This document shows, piece after piece, positions 34,950 through 43,076 of a DNA stretch of 64,000 nucleotides (position 1 is the first letter of the stretch; each line of letters begins with the position of its first letter). The translations under genes were made by a program, and so were the position numbers. Below the pieces are notes generated by a model. It did not search any database and was not told where the DNA came from. It was given only the letters and a program-made list of their open reading frames with translations. This DNA comes from CAZKGE01 sp964636405 (lineage in GTDB: Bacteria; Bacillota; Clostridia; Christensenellales; CAG-138): the NCBI GenBank assembly GCA_964636405.1, contig CAZWSI010000004.1, positions 45,571 through 109,570 of the forward strand, read 5' to 3'.

Positions 34950-36674
34950 TTATTTGTCTCGCAGTTGCTCGTTGATGGCCAGCAGCGCTTCGGCGGGGAG
35001 CTTGACCACCGCGCGGTCGTAGGTAAGCAGGCCGTTGCACTCGTCCTCCACGTCGCTTAGCTGCGTATAAACGCAGGCGGAGAGTCCCTTTTCCTTGGCG
35101 GGGATCACCTCGCGGCCATACAGCTCGGAAAGCGAACGGGCCAGCGCGCCCGCGTCCGCGCAGTCCTTGTAGCCGAAGCGCCCCTCGCTTGCGCAGTGCC
35201 CGCTTACGCGCAGGGCGTAGCCGCCAAATTCCGTAAGCGCCACCGCGCGGCCGCGCCTTTTCGCGTCCGGCCGGAAGCGGTAGGGCTTAAAATATACGTG
35301 CAGGCTTTTAAAATCGCCGCCGCCCTGATCGTGCCAGCCGCTGGCGTGATCCACAAGGCGCGTCGTATCCAGCGCGCGCACGCGCTTTTCCGCGTCCAGC
35401 GCGTCGAATTGGCCCCAGCCCTCGTTAAAGGGCACCCACACCACGATGCAGGGGCAATTGTACAGGTGCGCTACCGTCGCGTCAAGCTCCCGCCGATATT
35501 CGGCGCGGCCCGCCTCGTCCGCGCGGGCAAGGGTTTTGTAGCGGCGCGGGCCGTCGGAAAGATGGATGCCCGTTACCAGCGGCGCGGTCACGGGCAGACG
35601 CGCATACTGCCCGCCGCCGTTGACCATATCCTGCCACACCAGCATGCCGAGGCGGTCGCAGTGATAATACCAGCGCAGAGGCTCGATTTTAATATGCTTG
35701 CGCAGCAGGTTAAAGCCCATGGCCTTCATCGTCTCGATATCGAAAATCATGGCCTCGTCGGTGGGTGCGGTGAGCAGCCCGTCGGGCCAGTAGCCCTGAT
35801 CCAGCAGCCCGGTCTGAAAATAGGGCCGGTTGTTTAAAAACAGGCGCGGCACGCCCTTTTCATCGCGCTCCACCGCGCACTTGCGCATGGCGAGGTAGCT
35901 TTCCGCCCGATCCTCGCCAAGGGTTACGGAAAAGGGATACAGCTGCGGATTTTCGGGGCTCCAGGGCGTAAAGCCCGGCATGGGCACGCGCACGGGCGCG
36001 TTGGCCGTAAAAGGCACGCGCGCGCCGCCGAGCGTGATTTCGCCCGCCGCGCCCGCGCCGGAGAGCACCGTGATCTCGGCCTCGGCCTCGTCAAAGCACG
36101 GGGTAATACGAAGGCCCGCGATATAGGGCTCCGGCACGCTTTCCAGCCACACGGTCTGCCAGATCCCGCTTTGCGGCGTGTACCAGATGCCGCCGCGCGC
36201 GAGCCTTTGCTTGCCCCGGCTGTGGAAGCCCGTGTCCGATTCGTCCGTCACGCACACCAGCAGCCGGTTTTCCCCCGCGCAAAGGGCCTCGGTTACCTCA
36301 AAGGAAAAGGGCAGGTAACCGCCCGTGTGCGAGCCGAGCAAAACGCCGTTTAAAAAGACCTGGGCCGTTTGATCGACCGCGCCGAAGTGCAGGAGCGTAT
36401 GCGCCCCGCAAAAGCTCGCGGGCAGTGTAAAGCGTTTCCCGTACCAGAGCCTGCCGCCGGGCAAAAGGCTGCGCATAACGCCCGAAAGGGGGCATTCCGG
36501 GGAAAAGGGCACGAGGATCGTGCCGTCCCAGCGCGCGGGCTGTTCGTCGGAAGCGGTAAAGGCATAGTCCCAAGGCCCGTTTAAGTTCACGAAGCTGTCC
36601 CGCACAAGCTGGGGGCGCGGATACTCCGCTAGCGGCGCGGCCGGATCGACCCGGCCGGAAAAAGGCGTGTTCAT
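34950..36674 (-). CDS. glycoside hydrolase family 2 protein (574 aa)
   Basis: Beta-galactosidase/beta-glucuronidase-type enzyme without a signal peptide, so cytosolic. A sugar-binding jelly-roll domain (about 20-165, LNGPWDYAF and RLWYGKRFTLP) is followed by an Ig-like domain and a TIM barrel (from about 285). The acid/base Glu lies in NEGWGQFD and the nucleophile Glu in ALTEFGGYA. The substrate cannot be fixed from sequence. GGAAGGGG RBS lies before the ATG at 36674. Confidence 0.88.
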   Translation of the reverse strand: MNTPFSGRVDPAAPLAEYPRPQLVRDSFVNLNGPWDYAFTASDEQPARWDGTILVPFSPECPLSGVMRSLLPGGRLWYGKRFTLPASFCGAHTLLHFGAVDQTAQVFLNGVLLGSHTGGYLPFSFEVTEALCAGENRLLVCVTDESDTGFHSRGKQRLARGGIWYTPQSGIWQTVWLESVPEPYIAGLRITPCFDEAEAEITVLSGAGAAGEITLGGARVPFTANAPVRVPMPGFTPWSPENPQLYPFSVTLGEDRAESYLAMRKCAVERDEKGVPRLFLNNRPYFQTGLLDQGYWPDGLLTAPTDEAMIFDIETMKAMGFNLLRKHIKIEPLRWYYHCDRLGMLVWQDMVNGGGQYARLPVTAPLVTGIHLSDGPRRYKTLARADEAGRAEYRRELDATVAHLYNCPCIVVWVPFNEGWGQFDALDAEKRVRALDTTRLVDHASGWHDQGGGDFKSLHVYFKPYRFRPDAKRRGRAVALTEFGGYALRVSGHCASEGRFGYKDCADAGALARSLSELYGREVIPAKEKGLSACVYTQLSDVEDECNGLLTYDRAVVKLPAEALLAINEQLRDK

Positions 36675-36705
36675 GGGCGGCCCCTTCCATATAAGCTTGG
36701 TTTGA

Positions 36706-37392
36706 TTATTCGAGGGAAACGGTTTCAAAGGAGGCATGCAGCAAATCGCAGACAAGGAGCCGGCCCGCGAGGGTATCGTCCCTGCCGGCGAGGAGCTTGA
36801 CCGCCTCGCACACCTGCAACGATGCGGCAAAGGCGGGCGCAAAGGCGGGCGCGCCCAGATTGGCGGGCTCAGCGTCCCCCGGATAAAGCAGCTCAAAAAC
36901 AGGGCTGCCCGGCGTCAGCACCGCAATCTGCGCGCAAAAGCCGGAGATGGCGCCGTGCACGAGCGGAATGCCCGCTGCCGCGCAGGCGCGCGCAAGCAGC
37001 TTGCGATCTGCCGCGCTGTCCAGCGCGTCCATGGCCAAATCGCACCCATCCAGAAGGGACGCGGCGTTTTCCTCCGTCATGCGCACGGAAAGCGGCACGA
37101 GCGTGACCTCGCTGTTGACGCGCGATATCCGCTCCTGCGCCGCGAGCGCCTTGCTCGCGCCCATGGCCGCCTCCTCACAGAGGAGCTGGCGATTGAGGTT
37201 CGTTTCGTCGAAGCAATCCCCGTCCACAGCCACGATGCGGCCCACGCCCAGCCGCGCCAGCAGCTCGATAATATAGCCGCCCAGCCCGCCGCAGCCCACG
37301 ACGCAGACGCGCTTGCTTCTTAAAAGCGCATTCTCCGCCTCGGTAAGCGCGGGCGTATTGCGTACATACCGTCTGGGAAAACGCTGCGTCAT
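36706..37392 (-). CDS. ThiF/MoeB/HesA-family adenylyltransferase (228 aa)
   Basis: E1-like enzyme that adenylates the C-terminus of a sulfur-carrier protein. Nucleotide-binding GCGGLGGYIIELLARLGVG and the ATP-contacting DETNLNRQLL are intact. The paired zinc-binding cysteines of MoeB are not seen, and no ThiS/MoaD partner is adjacent. It leads the operon with GH2 and MFS genes. GGAGG RBS lies 5 nt before the ATG. Confidence 0.87.
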   Translation of the reverse strand: MTQRFPRRYVRNTPALTEAENALLRSKRVCVVGCGGLGGYIIELLARLGVGRIVAVDGDCFDETNLNRQLLCEEAAMGASKALAAQERISRVNSEVTLVPLSVRMTEENAASLLDGCDLAMDALDSAADRKLLARACAAAGIPLVHGAISGFCAQIAVLTPGSPVFELLYPGDAEPANLGAPAFAPAFAASLQVCEAVKLLAGRDDTLAGRLLVCDLLHASFETVSLE

Positions 37393-37425
37393 ACGGGCCT
37401 CCGAACAGGTGAAAGAATTGATACG

Positions 37426-37454
37426 AATATACCACGGCCGGGGCGCAAAAGCAA
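37426..37454 (-). promoter_or_regulatory. promoter of the ThiF-GH2-MFS operon
   Basis: Reverse strand TTGCTT, 17 bp, TATATT. Confidence 0.5.
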
Positions 37455-37485
37455 ACGGAATGGCGGCCGTAAAGACCCGCCGCGC

Positions 37486-37902
37486 CTAGCGCGAAAGCAT
37501 AGCGCCGGGCGCGAGCAGGGTGAAGGGAAAAAAGGGAAGGTTGCGCAGCAGCCCGAAGGCAAACAGCGCGAGCAACACGCCCCAGAGCAGCCGCTCGGGC
37601 AGCGAAAAGCGCACGCCCTTGACAAAGGCAAGCAGCGCGCGCAGCAGCGCATAATAAGCGGCGGGCACAAGGAGCGTAACAAGCGGATTATAGCAAAACG
37701 CGTCCCAAAGGCGGAGGCGCGAGAGCGCATGCAGCGCGCGGTACGAGCCGCAGCCGGGGCAATACAGCCCGGTAAAACGATAAAGAGGGCAGGGCGCGAT
37801 AACCCCGCCCCCGCTGGGGCCAAGGAGCCTGAGCAAAGCGAAGCACGCAAGGGGCGCAAGCGCCGCGCCGATTGCAAGCGCCGTGCGAAAGCCGCGTTTC
37901 AA
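37486..37902 (-). CDS. DUF2752 membrane protein (138 aa)
   Basis: Three hydrophobic segments with the DUF2752 signature CPGCGSYRALHALSRLRLWDAFCYNPL. No ATG exists near the N-terminus; the TTG at 37902, 8 nt after the stop of the CD225 gene, gives the natural start (MKRGFRTALAIG), with translation probably coupled. Zinc or metal binding by the CPxCG motif is possible. Function unknown. Confidence 0.72.
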   Translation of the reverse strand: MKRGFRTALAIGAALAPLACFALLRLLGPSGGGVIAPCPLYRFTGLYCPGCGSYRALHALSRLRLWDAFCYNPLVTLLVPAAYYALLRALLAFVKGVRFSLPERLLWGVLLALFAFGLLRNLPFFPFTLLAPGAMLSR

Positions 37903-37910
37903 CGCGGAGC

Positions 37911-38384
37911 TTAAAAGAGCGCGATGGCGCTCAGCACGCCGCAGAACACAAAGCCCACGATCGCGGAAACGATCGTCCAGGTCTTGGCTTTGGAGGCCGC
38001 GTCCTCCGCACCCGCGTAATCTCCCTCGTCGTTGCGCCTGTTGATCTTGCTGGCGTATACGATGGCCGGAATGCCCAGCGGCCAGCAGCACAGCACCGTT
38101 ACGATGATGGCCCAGGTCAGGTAGGGGGTCATGCTTTTCAGCGGCCTTGCCGACTCGGCGTTATATACAGGCTGGTCAAAACCACCCTGCGGCTGGCTAT
38201 CGTCGCCCTGCGATTGGCTATAGCCTTCAGCGCCCGCCGTCTCCGCTTCGGGTTGAGAGGCGGGCTGCTCAAAGCGCGCGGAAGCCTCGGAAACGACCGG
38301 CTCCGCCTGCAATTGGGGCGCGCCGCAGTTGGTGCAAAACTTGGTTCCTTCCGGGAGCTGCGTGCCGCAATTCGTGCAAAACAT
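37911..38384 (-). CDS. zinc-ribbon plus CD225/dispanin membrane protein (157 aa)
   Basis: Begins with a zinc ribbon (MFCTNCGTQLPEGTKFCTNC), has a disordered Gln/Ser/Glu-rich linker (about 35-90), and ends in a two-helix CD225 domain (TWAIIVTVLCCWPLGIPAIVYASKI, then a second helix near the C-terminus). CD225 is the fold of the eukaryotic IFITM proteins; bacterial roles are not settled. GAGGAGG RBS supports the start at 38384. It is paired with the DUF2752 gene. Confidence 0.85.
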   Translation of the reverse strand: MFCTNCGTQLPEGTKFCTNCGAPQLQAEPVVSEASARFEQPASQPEAETAGAEGYSQSQGDDSQPQGGFDQPVYNAESARPLKSMTPYLTWAIIVTVLCCWPLGIPAIVYASKINRRNDEGDYAGAEDAASKAKTWTIVSAIVGFVFCGVLSAIALF

Positions 38385-38433
38385 ACTCAAAATCCTCCTC
38401 ATTGCGCATCTTATGCATCCATCATACATAATG

Positions 38434-38462
38434 ATTGTATCAAAAATACGGCCCTATGACAA
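38434..38462 (-). promoter_or_regulatory. promoter of the CD225-DUF2752 operon
   Basis: Reverse strand TTGTCA, 17 bp, TACAAT. Confidence 0.6.
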
Positions 38463-38510
38463 TGGATATTTGCGCCGGCAGGCTCATATAACAAGTCAGG
38501 GGGGGAAGCC

Positions 38511-38942
38511 ATGGCATATTCGGAGCTGGAGCTGCTTGCCCGCCTGATCCAGTGCGAGGCGGGCGGGGAGGGCGAAAACGGCATGAAGGCCGTCGCATCG
38601 GTCGTGATGAACAGGCTGCACGCCGACGAGGGCGAATACGAGCGCGTGAGCGACGGCGGCTCCATGCACAATATCGTCTTTCAAAACAGGCAGTTTGAAT
38701 GCGCGCTGGAAGACAACGCGGGCCAGAATCTCTATAACATGCGGCCCACCGAGGAGCATTACGATATCGCGCGTTGGGCGCTGGCGGGCAACAGGCTCAC
38801 AAACCTGGGTGACGCGCTCTGGTTTTTTAATCCCTATTCCGTCGCCTGCCCCTCGAATTTTCCAAGCGGCGTGGGCAGCTTTACCGTGCGCATCGGCGAG
38901 CATTGCTTTTATAACCCAACGGCGCAGTATGCGCAGACCTGA
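38511..38942 (+). CDS. cwlJ: CwlJ/SleB-family spore cortex-lytic hydrolase (143 aa)
   Basis: Hydrolase_2 domain only: LLARLIQCEAGGEGENGMKAVASVVMNR region with the catalytic Glu, and a C-terminal ALWFFNP...ACPSNF segment. There is no signal peptide or peptidoglycan-binding domain, as in CwlJ rather than SleB. CwlJ degrades cortex peptidoglycan during germination and depends on GerQ, whose homologue follows after 13 nt. A GGGGGGAAG-type RBS precedes the ATG. Confidence 0.85.
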   Translation: MAYSELELLARLIQCEAGGEGENGMKAVASVVMNRLHADEGEYERVSDGGSMHNIVFQNRQFECALEDNAGQNLYNMRPTEEHYDIARWALAGNRLTNLGDALWFFNPYSVACPSNFPSGVGSFTVRIGEHCFYNPTAQYAQT

Positions 38943-38955
38943 CAGGAGGCGAGCT

Positions 38956-39333
38956 ATGGAACAGACCACGATGTCCTTTGAAATGGGAACGGACGGCGTA
39001 AAGGACGATACGATGCGGGAGATGCTGGCGCGCAGCATCGGTAAATATGTGGTGTGCGAGCTGCTCATCGGCAGCCGGGGCATGACGGTGCGCGAGGGCA
39101 TCCTTACCGAGGTCGGCAGGAGCTATTTTGTTTTGCAGGACGAGGCGACCGGCGCAAAGACCGGGTGCGACCTGTATTCGCTCAAGTTCGTTACGTCGCC
39201 CGGCGAACCGCCGCACGGCGTACAGAGCGGCTATGGGCGCACCGGCTCGGCGTACGGCTGCCCGCGCATGCAGGGAGCGGCCGGGTGCGATTGCACGCGG
39301 CCGCCCGCCTGCGCCTATTACCGCGTCGATTAG
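38956..39333 (+). CDS. gerQ: GerQ-like spore coat protein (125 aa)
   Basis: The centre (MTVREGILTEVGRSYFVLQD then GCDLYSLKFVTS) matches the GerQ fold, which localises CwlJ in the spore coat. The C-terminus is unusual: a Cys-rich tail (YGCPRMQGAAGCDC...PPACAYY) with five cysteines that could be cross-linked in the coat. AGGAGG lies 6 nt before the ATG. Adjacency to cwlJ strengthens the call and indicates a spore-forming host. Confidence 0.78.
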   Translation: MEQTTMSFEMGTDGVKDDTMREMLARSIGKYVVCELLIGSRGMTVREGILTEVGRSYFVLQDEATGAKTGCDLYSLKFVTSPGEPPHGVQSGYGRTGSAYGCPRMQGAAGCDCTRPPACAYYRVD

Positions 39334-40229
39334 TAGGCCAGCACGCCGGTAAAGCGGCGGATTGCCGTCACCTTCATGGCGGAGAGCTTGGTGATCTTGA
39401 TCACGTCGCCCGTTTTGGGCGAGTGGATAAAGGTTCCGTCGCCAAGGTATATGCCTACGTGGGAAACGGGGCTGTAGAAGGCCACAAGGTCGCCCGGGCG
39501 GAGCTGGCTGCTCGGCACGGCCTTCCCCGCGGCCGCCTGCTCGTAGCTTACGCGGGGGATGGATATGCCCGCTTTGGCAAAGACGTATTGCGTAAAGCCC
39601 GAGCAATCAAAGCCCGTGGAGGGGCTTGTGCCGCCGTAGAGATACGGCAAGCCGAGGTATTTTTTCGCGTTTGTCAGCACCGTGTTGACGCGCGTGACCT
39701 CGGCGGCCACCGCCGCAAGGGTTTTGCTTCCGGCCAAGCCGTCGGCGAGCAGTCCGTTGCGCTGCTGATAGCGCTTTACCGCCGTCTCGGTGTTGGGCCC
39801 GAATACCCCGTCCGCGCCGCCGGAAAGGTAGCCGAGCAGAATCAGGTTCCCCTGAAGCGTGCGCACGGCGCTTCCCGTGCTGCCCCGCCTGAGCAGGGAG
39901 CCCGCGGCGGAAGCCACGCCGCCGGACGCGTCCGCATCCGTGCCCGCGTCATCGCTTTGGGCAAGGGACACGTAGCTTGCGTATACATAGCCGTTCCCCT
40001 GCGAGGCGCTCACCTTGTACCAATTTCCGCTTTGCCCCGTGACGAAGACCGCGTCGCCCCGATAGAACACGCCTACGATATCGTAGCCCGTGCCGGGGCC
40101 GCTGCGCAAGCGCACGCCGTTGCCGGTGATGGTGGCCGCGCCGCCCTCGGCCAGCGCCATGGCGGGAAAAAGCGAAAAAATGAAAAGCGTGACCAGCAGC
40201 AGCGCGAGAATTCTGTGTTTCGTATGCAT
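39330..40229 (-). CDS. secreted SH3 / peptidoglycan-binding / NlpC-P60 hydrolase (299 aa)
   Basis: Signal peptide (HRILALLLVTLFIFSLFPAMALA), an SH3b domain (about 30-90, GVRLRSGPGTGYDIVG), a peptidoglycan-binding domain (about 110-170, VRTLQGNLILLGYLSGGADG) and a C-terminal NlpC/P60 endopeptidase with catalytic Cys in FDCSGFTQYV, His in VSHVGIYLG and third-site His in FIHSP. Probably cleaves stem peptides of peptidoglycan. AGGAGG lies before the ATG at 40229. Its stop overlaps the convergent gerQ stop. Confidence 0.92.
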   Translation of the reverse strand: MHTKHRILALLLVTLFIFSLFPAMALAEGGAATITGNGVRLRSGPGTGYDIVGVFYRGDAVFVTGQSGNWYKVSASQGNGYVYASYVSLAQSDDAGTDADASGGVASAAGSLLRRGSTGSAVRTLQGNLILLGYLSGGADGVFGPNTETAVKRYQQRNGLLADGLAGSKTLAAVAAEVTRVNTVLTNAKKYLGLPYLYGGTSPSTGFDCSGFTQYVFAKAGISIPRVSYEQAAAGKAVPSSQLRPGDLVAFYSPVSHVGIYLGDGTFIHSPKTGDVIKITKLSAMKVTAIRRFTGVLAY

Positions 40230-40262
40230 AGCTGCACCTCCTTTTTGTGCAAGCCTATCATA

Positions 40263-40291
40263 CAAAAAACAAAAAAGCGCCGAAACGGCGC
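40263..40291 (-). terminator. intrinsic terminator after the TSCPD gene
   Basis: Reverse strand GCGCCG/CGGCGC stem with a 3-nt loop, then TTTTTTGTTTTTT. Strong. It separates the acyltransferase-TSCPD unit from the NlpC/P60 gene. Confidence 0.8.
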
Positions 40292-40397
40292 GGTGTTTAC
40301 CGATGGGCAACAGAATTGGAAGGTGGCGGCAGAGCTGGGAATTGCTCCGCCGCTGTTTTGGCGTTTTTTTACGGAATTGTAAGCGTCCCTTGCCGCG

Positions 40398-40655
40398 CTA
40401 TTGCGCCGCCTTCTTCTGCGCGGCCGCAATGCCCCGCGCAAGCTGATCGGCGCAGGAGGTGTCGTTTCCGCCGCAGGTATTGCCCGCAAGAATGCGCACC
40501 ACGTCGTCGGCGCGCATGCCCTCCACGAGCTTGGCGATGGCCTTGAGGTTTCCGTTGCAGCCGCCGGTAAAAACGACGTCGCGCACCACGCCGTCGGTGA
40601 GGTCGAAGGTTACCTTGCTCGAGCAAACGTTATGGTTGTTGTGCTGGTATTTCAT
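40398..40655 (-). CDS. TSCPD-domain protein (85 aa)
   Basis: Matches the small TIGR03905-type TSCPD family: VCSSKVTFDLTDGVVRDVVF, FTGGCNGNL and NTCGGNDTSCADQLA. The conserved cysteines (three sites) suggest metal or cofactor binding; the domain is also found in ribonucleotide reductases. Its start overlaps the end of the upstream acyltransferase gene by 26 bases, so they are co-transcribed. Confidence 0.85.
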   Translation of the reverse strand: MKYQHNNHNVCSSKVTFDLTDGVVRDVVFTGGCNGNLKAIAKLVEGMRADDVVRILAGNTCGGNDTSCADQLARGIAAAQKKAAQ

Positions 40656-41871
40656 GTTGAACGGGTTCCTCCGGTTTCGGTTTTTTGTTTTTTAGGAGCA
40701 GCCTTGCAAGCGGCTGTTCAAAGCAATAGGTCAAAAGCGCGGCCAGCGCGATGGCGGCAAAAAAGCACAGCGCGGTGTATTGGAGCTGCCAGGTACGGTT
40801 GCCCGCCACGTTCGGCAGCGTGTCGCCCGTCCAATAGGGAATGTGCCAGGCCTTAAAGCGCACGGCCAGCCACTGATGCCAAATATACAGATTGTAGGAG
40901 ATGGCCGCAAAGAAGCGGACGACGCGGTTGCTCAGCAAAAAGCGCATGCCCCGGCAGGAGAGCGCCGCGCAGAACACCGCGCCGCCAAAGCACAGCGAGA
41001 GCGGATATCGGAAGCGAAGCTGGAATTCCTGCACGTCGCCCGAACCGGCCGCGCAGAAAAAGAGGCGCACGAGCAGGAACGCAAAGCAGAAAAGCGCGAG
41101 CGTGCAGGAAAGCGAGAGCGCCGCGTTTCGCTTCGTGCGCGTTGACAAAAGCACAAAGAGATACGCGCCCAGCATACCGTTTCCAAACACCGGGAAAAAC
41201 GCGGGCAACTGATTGACCGTGAGCCGGTACGAATCCGGGAACGGGAGCGCGAAGCCGAAGGTATACGCCGCGCCCACGGCCAGCATGGCAAGATACGCGA
41301 CGGCGGGACGCTTGATAAAAAAGCGCGCGAGGAAGGGGAATAGCAGATAAAACTGCATTTCGATGGCGACCGTCCACAATACGCCGTTGATCTTTGTAAA
41401 CAAATACGGGCCCGCGGAGAACACCTGCGTGAACGTGAGCTGCGCAACGAGATCGCGCAGCGCCTCGCCCGCGCTTGCGTACCCGCCGGCGGGCAGGCTG
41501 TAGGAAAAGAAAATGACGAGCACGCACAGCACATACGAGGGCAGGATGCGCACAAGCCGCTTTTTGTAGAAATCCTTCACGCCCGGCAGGGGCGCGCCCG
41601 AAAGCGCCGCGCGCGCGTACGGCAGAAAGAGGCAAAAGCCGGAGAGCAGCAGCATGAGATCCACCCACAGATAGCCGGTGCGGGGGAGCACATCGAAGCT
41701 AAGCCCCGTTTTGCCCAAAAAGGCGAGAAAGGGCGTTTTCACATAGGGCGTAAGCCAGCTTTGCTGCCAGATATGATACCAGCAAATGACAAGGATGGCG
41801 ATGGCGCGCACGCCGTCCAAAACGTCCACGTGACGCGTATCAATGCATGTGCCGGGCCGTTCCTGTTCCAT
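40630..41871 (-). CDS. acyltransferase 3 (OafA/YrhL-like) membrane protein (413 aa), leaderless start
   Basis: About ten hydrophobic segments with the family N-terminus (VDVLDGVRAIAILVICWYHIWQ), a conserved His in helix 1 and the RLVRILPSYVLC motif. Members O-acylate cell-wall or extracellular polysaccharides. The ATG at 41871 has no RBS; TATACT ends 6 nt upstream, predicting a leaderless mRNA. The C-terminal tail is Lys/Pro/Glu-rich and cytoplasmic. Confidence 0.88.
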   Translation of the reverse strand: MEQERPGTCIDTRHVDVLDGVRAIAILVICWYHIWQQSWLTPYVKTPFLAFLGKTGLSFDVLPRTGYLWVDLMLLLSGFCLFLPYARAALSGAPLPGVKDFYKKRLVRILPSYVLCVLVIFFSYSLPAGGYASAGEALRDLVAQLTFTQVFSAGPYLFTKINGVLWTVAIEMQFYLLFPFLARFFIKRPAVAYLAMLAVGAAYTFGFALPFPDSYRLTVNQLPAFFPVFGNGMLGAYLFVLLSTRTKRNAALSLSCTLALFCFAFLLVRLFFCAAGSGDVQEFQLRFRYPLSLCFGGAVFCAALSCRGMRFLLSNRVVRFFAAISYNLYIWHQWLAVRFKAWHIPYWTGDTLPNVAGNRTWQLQYTALCFFAAIALAALLTYCFEQPLARLLLKNKKPKPEEPVQHEIPAQQP

Positions 41872-41877
41872 GGATAC

Positions 41878-41907
41878 AGTATAGCAAAGCGGGCGGGGGT
41901 GTTTCAA
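41878..41907 (-). promoter_or_regulatory. leaderless-type promoter of the acyltransferase gene
   Basis: Reverse strand TTGAAA, 18 bp, TATACT, then 6 nt, then ATG. Confidence 0.65.
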
Positions 41908-41948
41908 GGGGGGGGGAAGCCCGCTTTGCCGATTCGTTCTGTCCGCGC

Positions 41949-42803
41949 TTAAACAAACGGCGCGATGGAGCGCAGCACAGCCGTGTTCTTTTGGGTCAGC
42001 AGCTTCTCCACCAGCTTGCCGATCCCCTCGGAGGAGAGGAAGGGCGCGAGCGCCGCCACAGAGCCCATGTCCGCGCCGCCGTCCGCCGCGCGCAGCACCA
42101 GCGCGTCGAGGGCATCACCCTGCATAAAGGGCGCGATGGCCGCCAGCTCGCCCAGGGAAACGCCGTCCGCAAGGCTGCGCTGCGCGATGCCTTCCAGCGT
42201 ATCGTCGCTTAGAAACGGCGCAAGGCCCGCCAATTCGCCCACCGAAACCTTGTCCGCAAGGCACTTTTCCACCATGCGCCCCAGCGTATCTTCGTTAAGA
42301 AAGGGCGCAAGGCCCGCAAGCTGCCCAACGGTGGCCTTGCCCGCAATGCGGACGGCAAGGCTCGCAAGCTGCGCATCGGAAAGGAAGGGCGCGAGGCTGA
42401 TGAGCGCGGAAAAATCCAGCTCCGAATCCGCCCGCTCGGCCACCTGCTCCACCACCGCGCCGGCCTGATCGGGCGCGAGCAGGGGAACGGCGGGCACAAC
42501 GTCCTCCACCGGGATTTTCTCCGTGCGGGCATATGCTTCCGCGTTCCCGGCAGCCGCCTCGGATACGAGCCTGGCCGCGCCGCCGCCGCCCAGCAGCGCG
42601 TCCACCGTCGTGCCCAGCAGCGCGGCAAGCTGCGGCAGCTTGCTTACGTCCGGCATGGACAAGCCCCGCTCCCAGTTGCTCACCGCCTGAAAGCTTGTGC
42701 CCACCTCGTCGGCAAGCGCCATTTGGGTGAGGTTCTTTTCCTTGCGCATTTTTGCAATGCGCTTTCCGATCTGTACCGTATCAAACATCATGGTAGCAGA
42801 CAT
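41949..42803 (-). CDS. XRE-family HTH protein with C-terminal LAPFL helical repeats (284 aa)
   Basis: HTH (about 10-70, MALADEVGTSFQAVSNWERG) fused to six or so repeats of about 28 residues whose core is LAxLAPFLSxDxLxxLA (for example LAGLAPFLNEDTLGRMVEKC). Each repeat ends near a bend, so the C-terminus should form a helical solenoid for protein or peptide binding. The start is ambiguous between 42803 and ATGs 4 and 5 codons later. A 35-codon ORF lies 45 nt upstream in the same direction. Confidence 0.82.
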   Translation of the reverse strand: MSATMMFDTVQIGKRIAKMRKEKNLTQMALADEVGTSFQAVSNWERGLSMPDVSKLPQLAALLGTTVDALLGGGGAARLVSEAAAGNAEAYARTEKIPVEDVVPAVPLLAPDQAGAVVEQVAERADSELDFSALISLAPFLSDAQLASLAVRIAGKATVGQLAGLAPFLNEDTLGRMVEKCLADKVSVGELAGLAPFLSDDTLEGIAQRSLADGVSLGELAAIAPFMQGDALDALVLRAADGGADMGSVAALAPFLSSEGIGKLVEKLLTQKNTAVLRSIAPFV

Positions 42804-42848
42804 CCTTTTTCGCTCCTTTTCTGTTGTGTGCGCCCGGGCCGGGAAGCT

Positions 42849-42956
42849 CTAATACAGCCACATGCGCTCCACGCTCATGGGCCGCGCCGCAAGCGCGGGC
42901 GCTGCGGCCGCTTCCCCTGTGCAAACGTGAACGATGCGCTTCCACCACTGTTTCAT
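42849..42956 (-). CDS. candidate small peptide gene (35 aa) upstream of the XRE repeat protein
   Basis: Reads MKQWWKRIVHVCTG, then an Ala-rich middle, and ends SVERMWLY. GAGGAGGG lies 7 nt before the ATG, a stronger RBS than that of the gene downstream, and codon third positions are GC-rich like neighbouring genes. It has no signal peptide and one cysteine. A weak TAGAAT -10 box lies at 42999-43004. No homologue is recognised; it could be a regulatory leader peptide or a signalling peptide, and could also be a chance ORF. Confidence 0.5.
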   Translation of the reverse strand: MKQWWKRIVHVCTGEAAAAPALAARPMSVERMWLY

Positions 42957-43041
42957 GTGCGTTCCCTCCTCGGCCGTTCGGCTGTTTTCCATGCCGCAAT
43001 TCTATGCCCAGGGCGGGAAGCGCGCCAGCAAGCGCCGCTTG

Positions 43042-43071
43042 AAAAAGGCGAAAATCGGGCTCAAGCGCCCG
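43042..43071 (-). terminator. possible terminator after the phosphoglucomutase gene
   Basis: Reverse strand CGGGC/GCCCG stem with a 6-nt loop, then ATTTT and a second T-run (TTTTT). Short stem; moderate support. Confidence 0.4.
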
Positions 43072-43076
43072 TTGAG

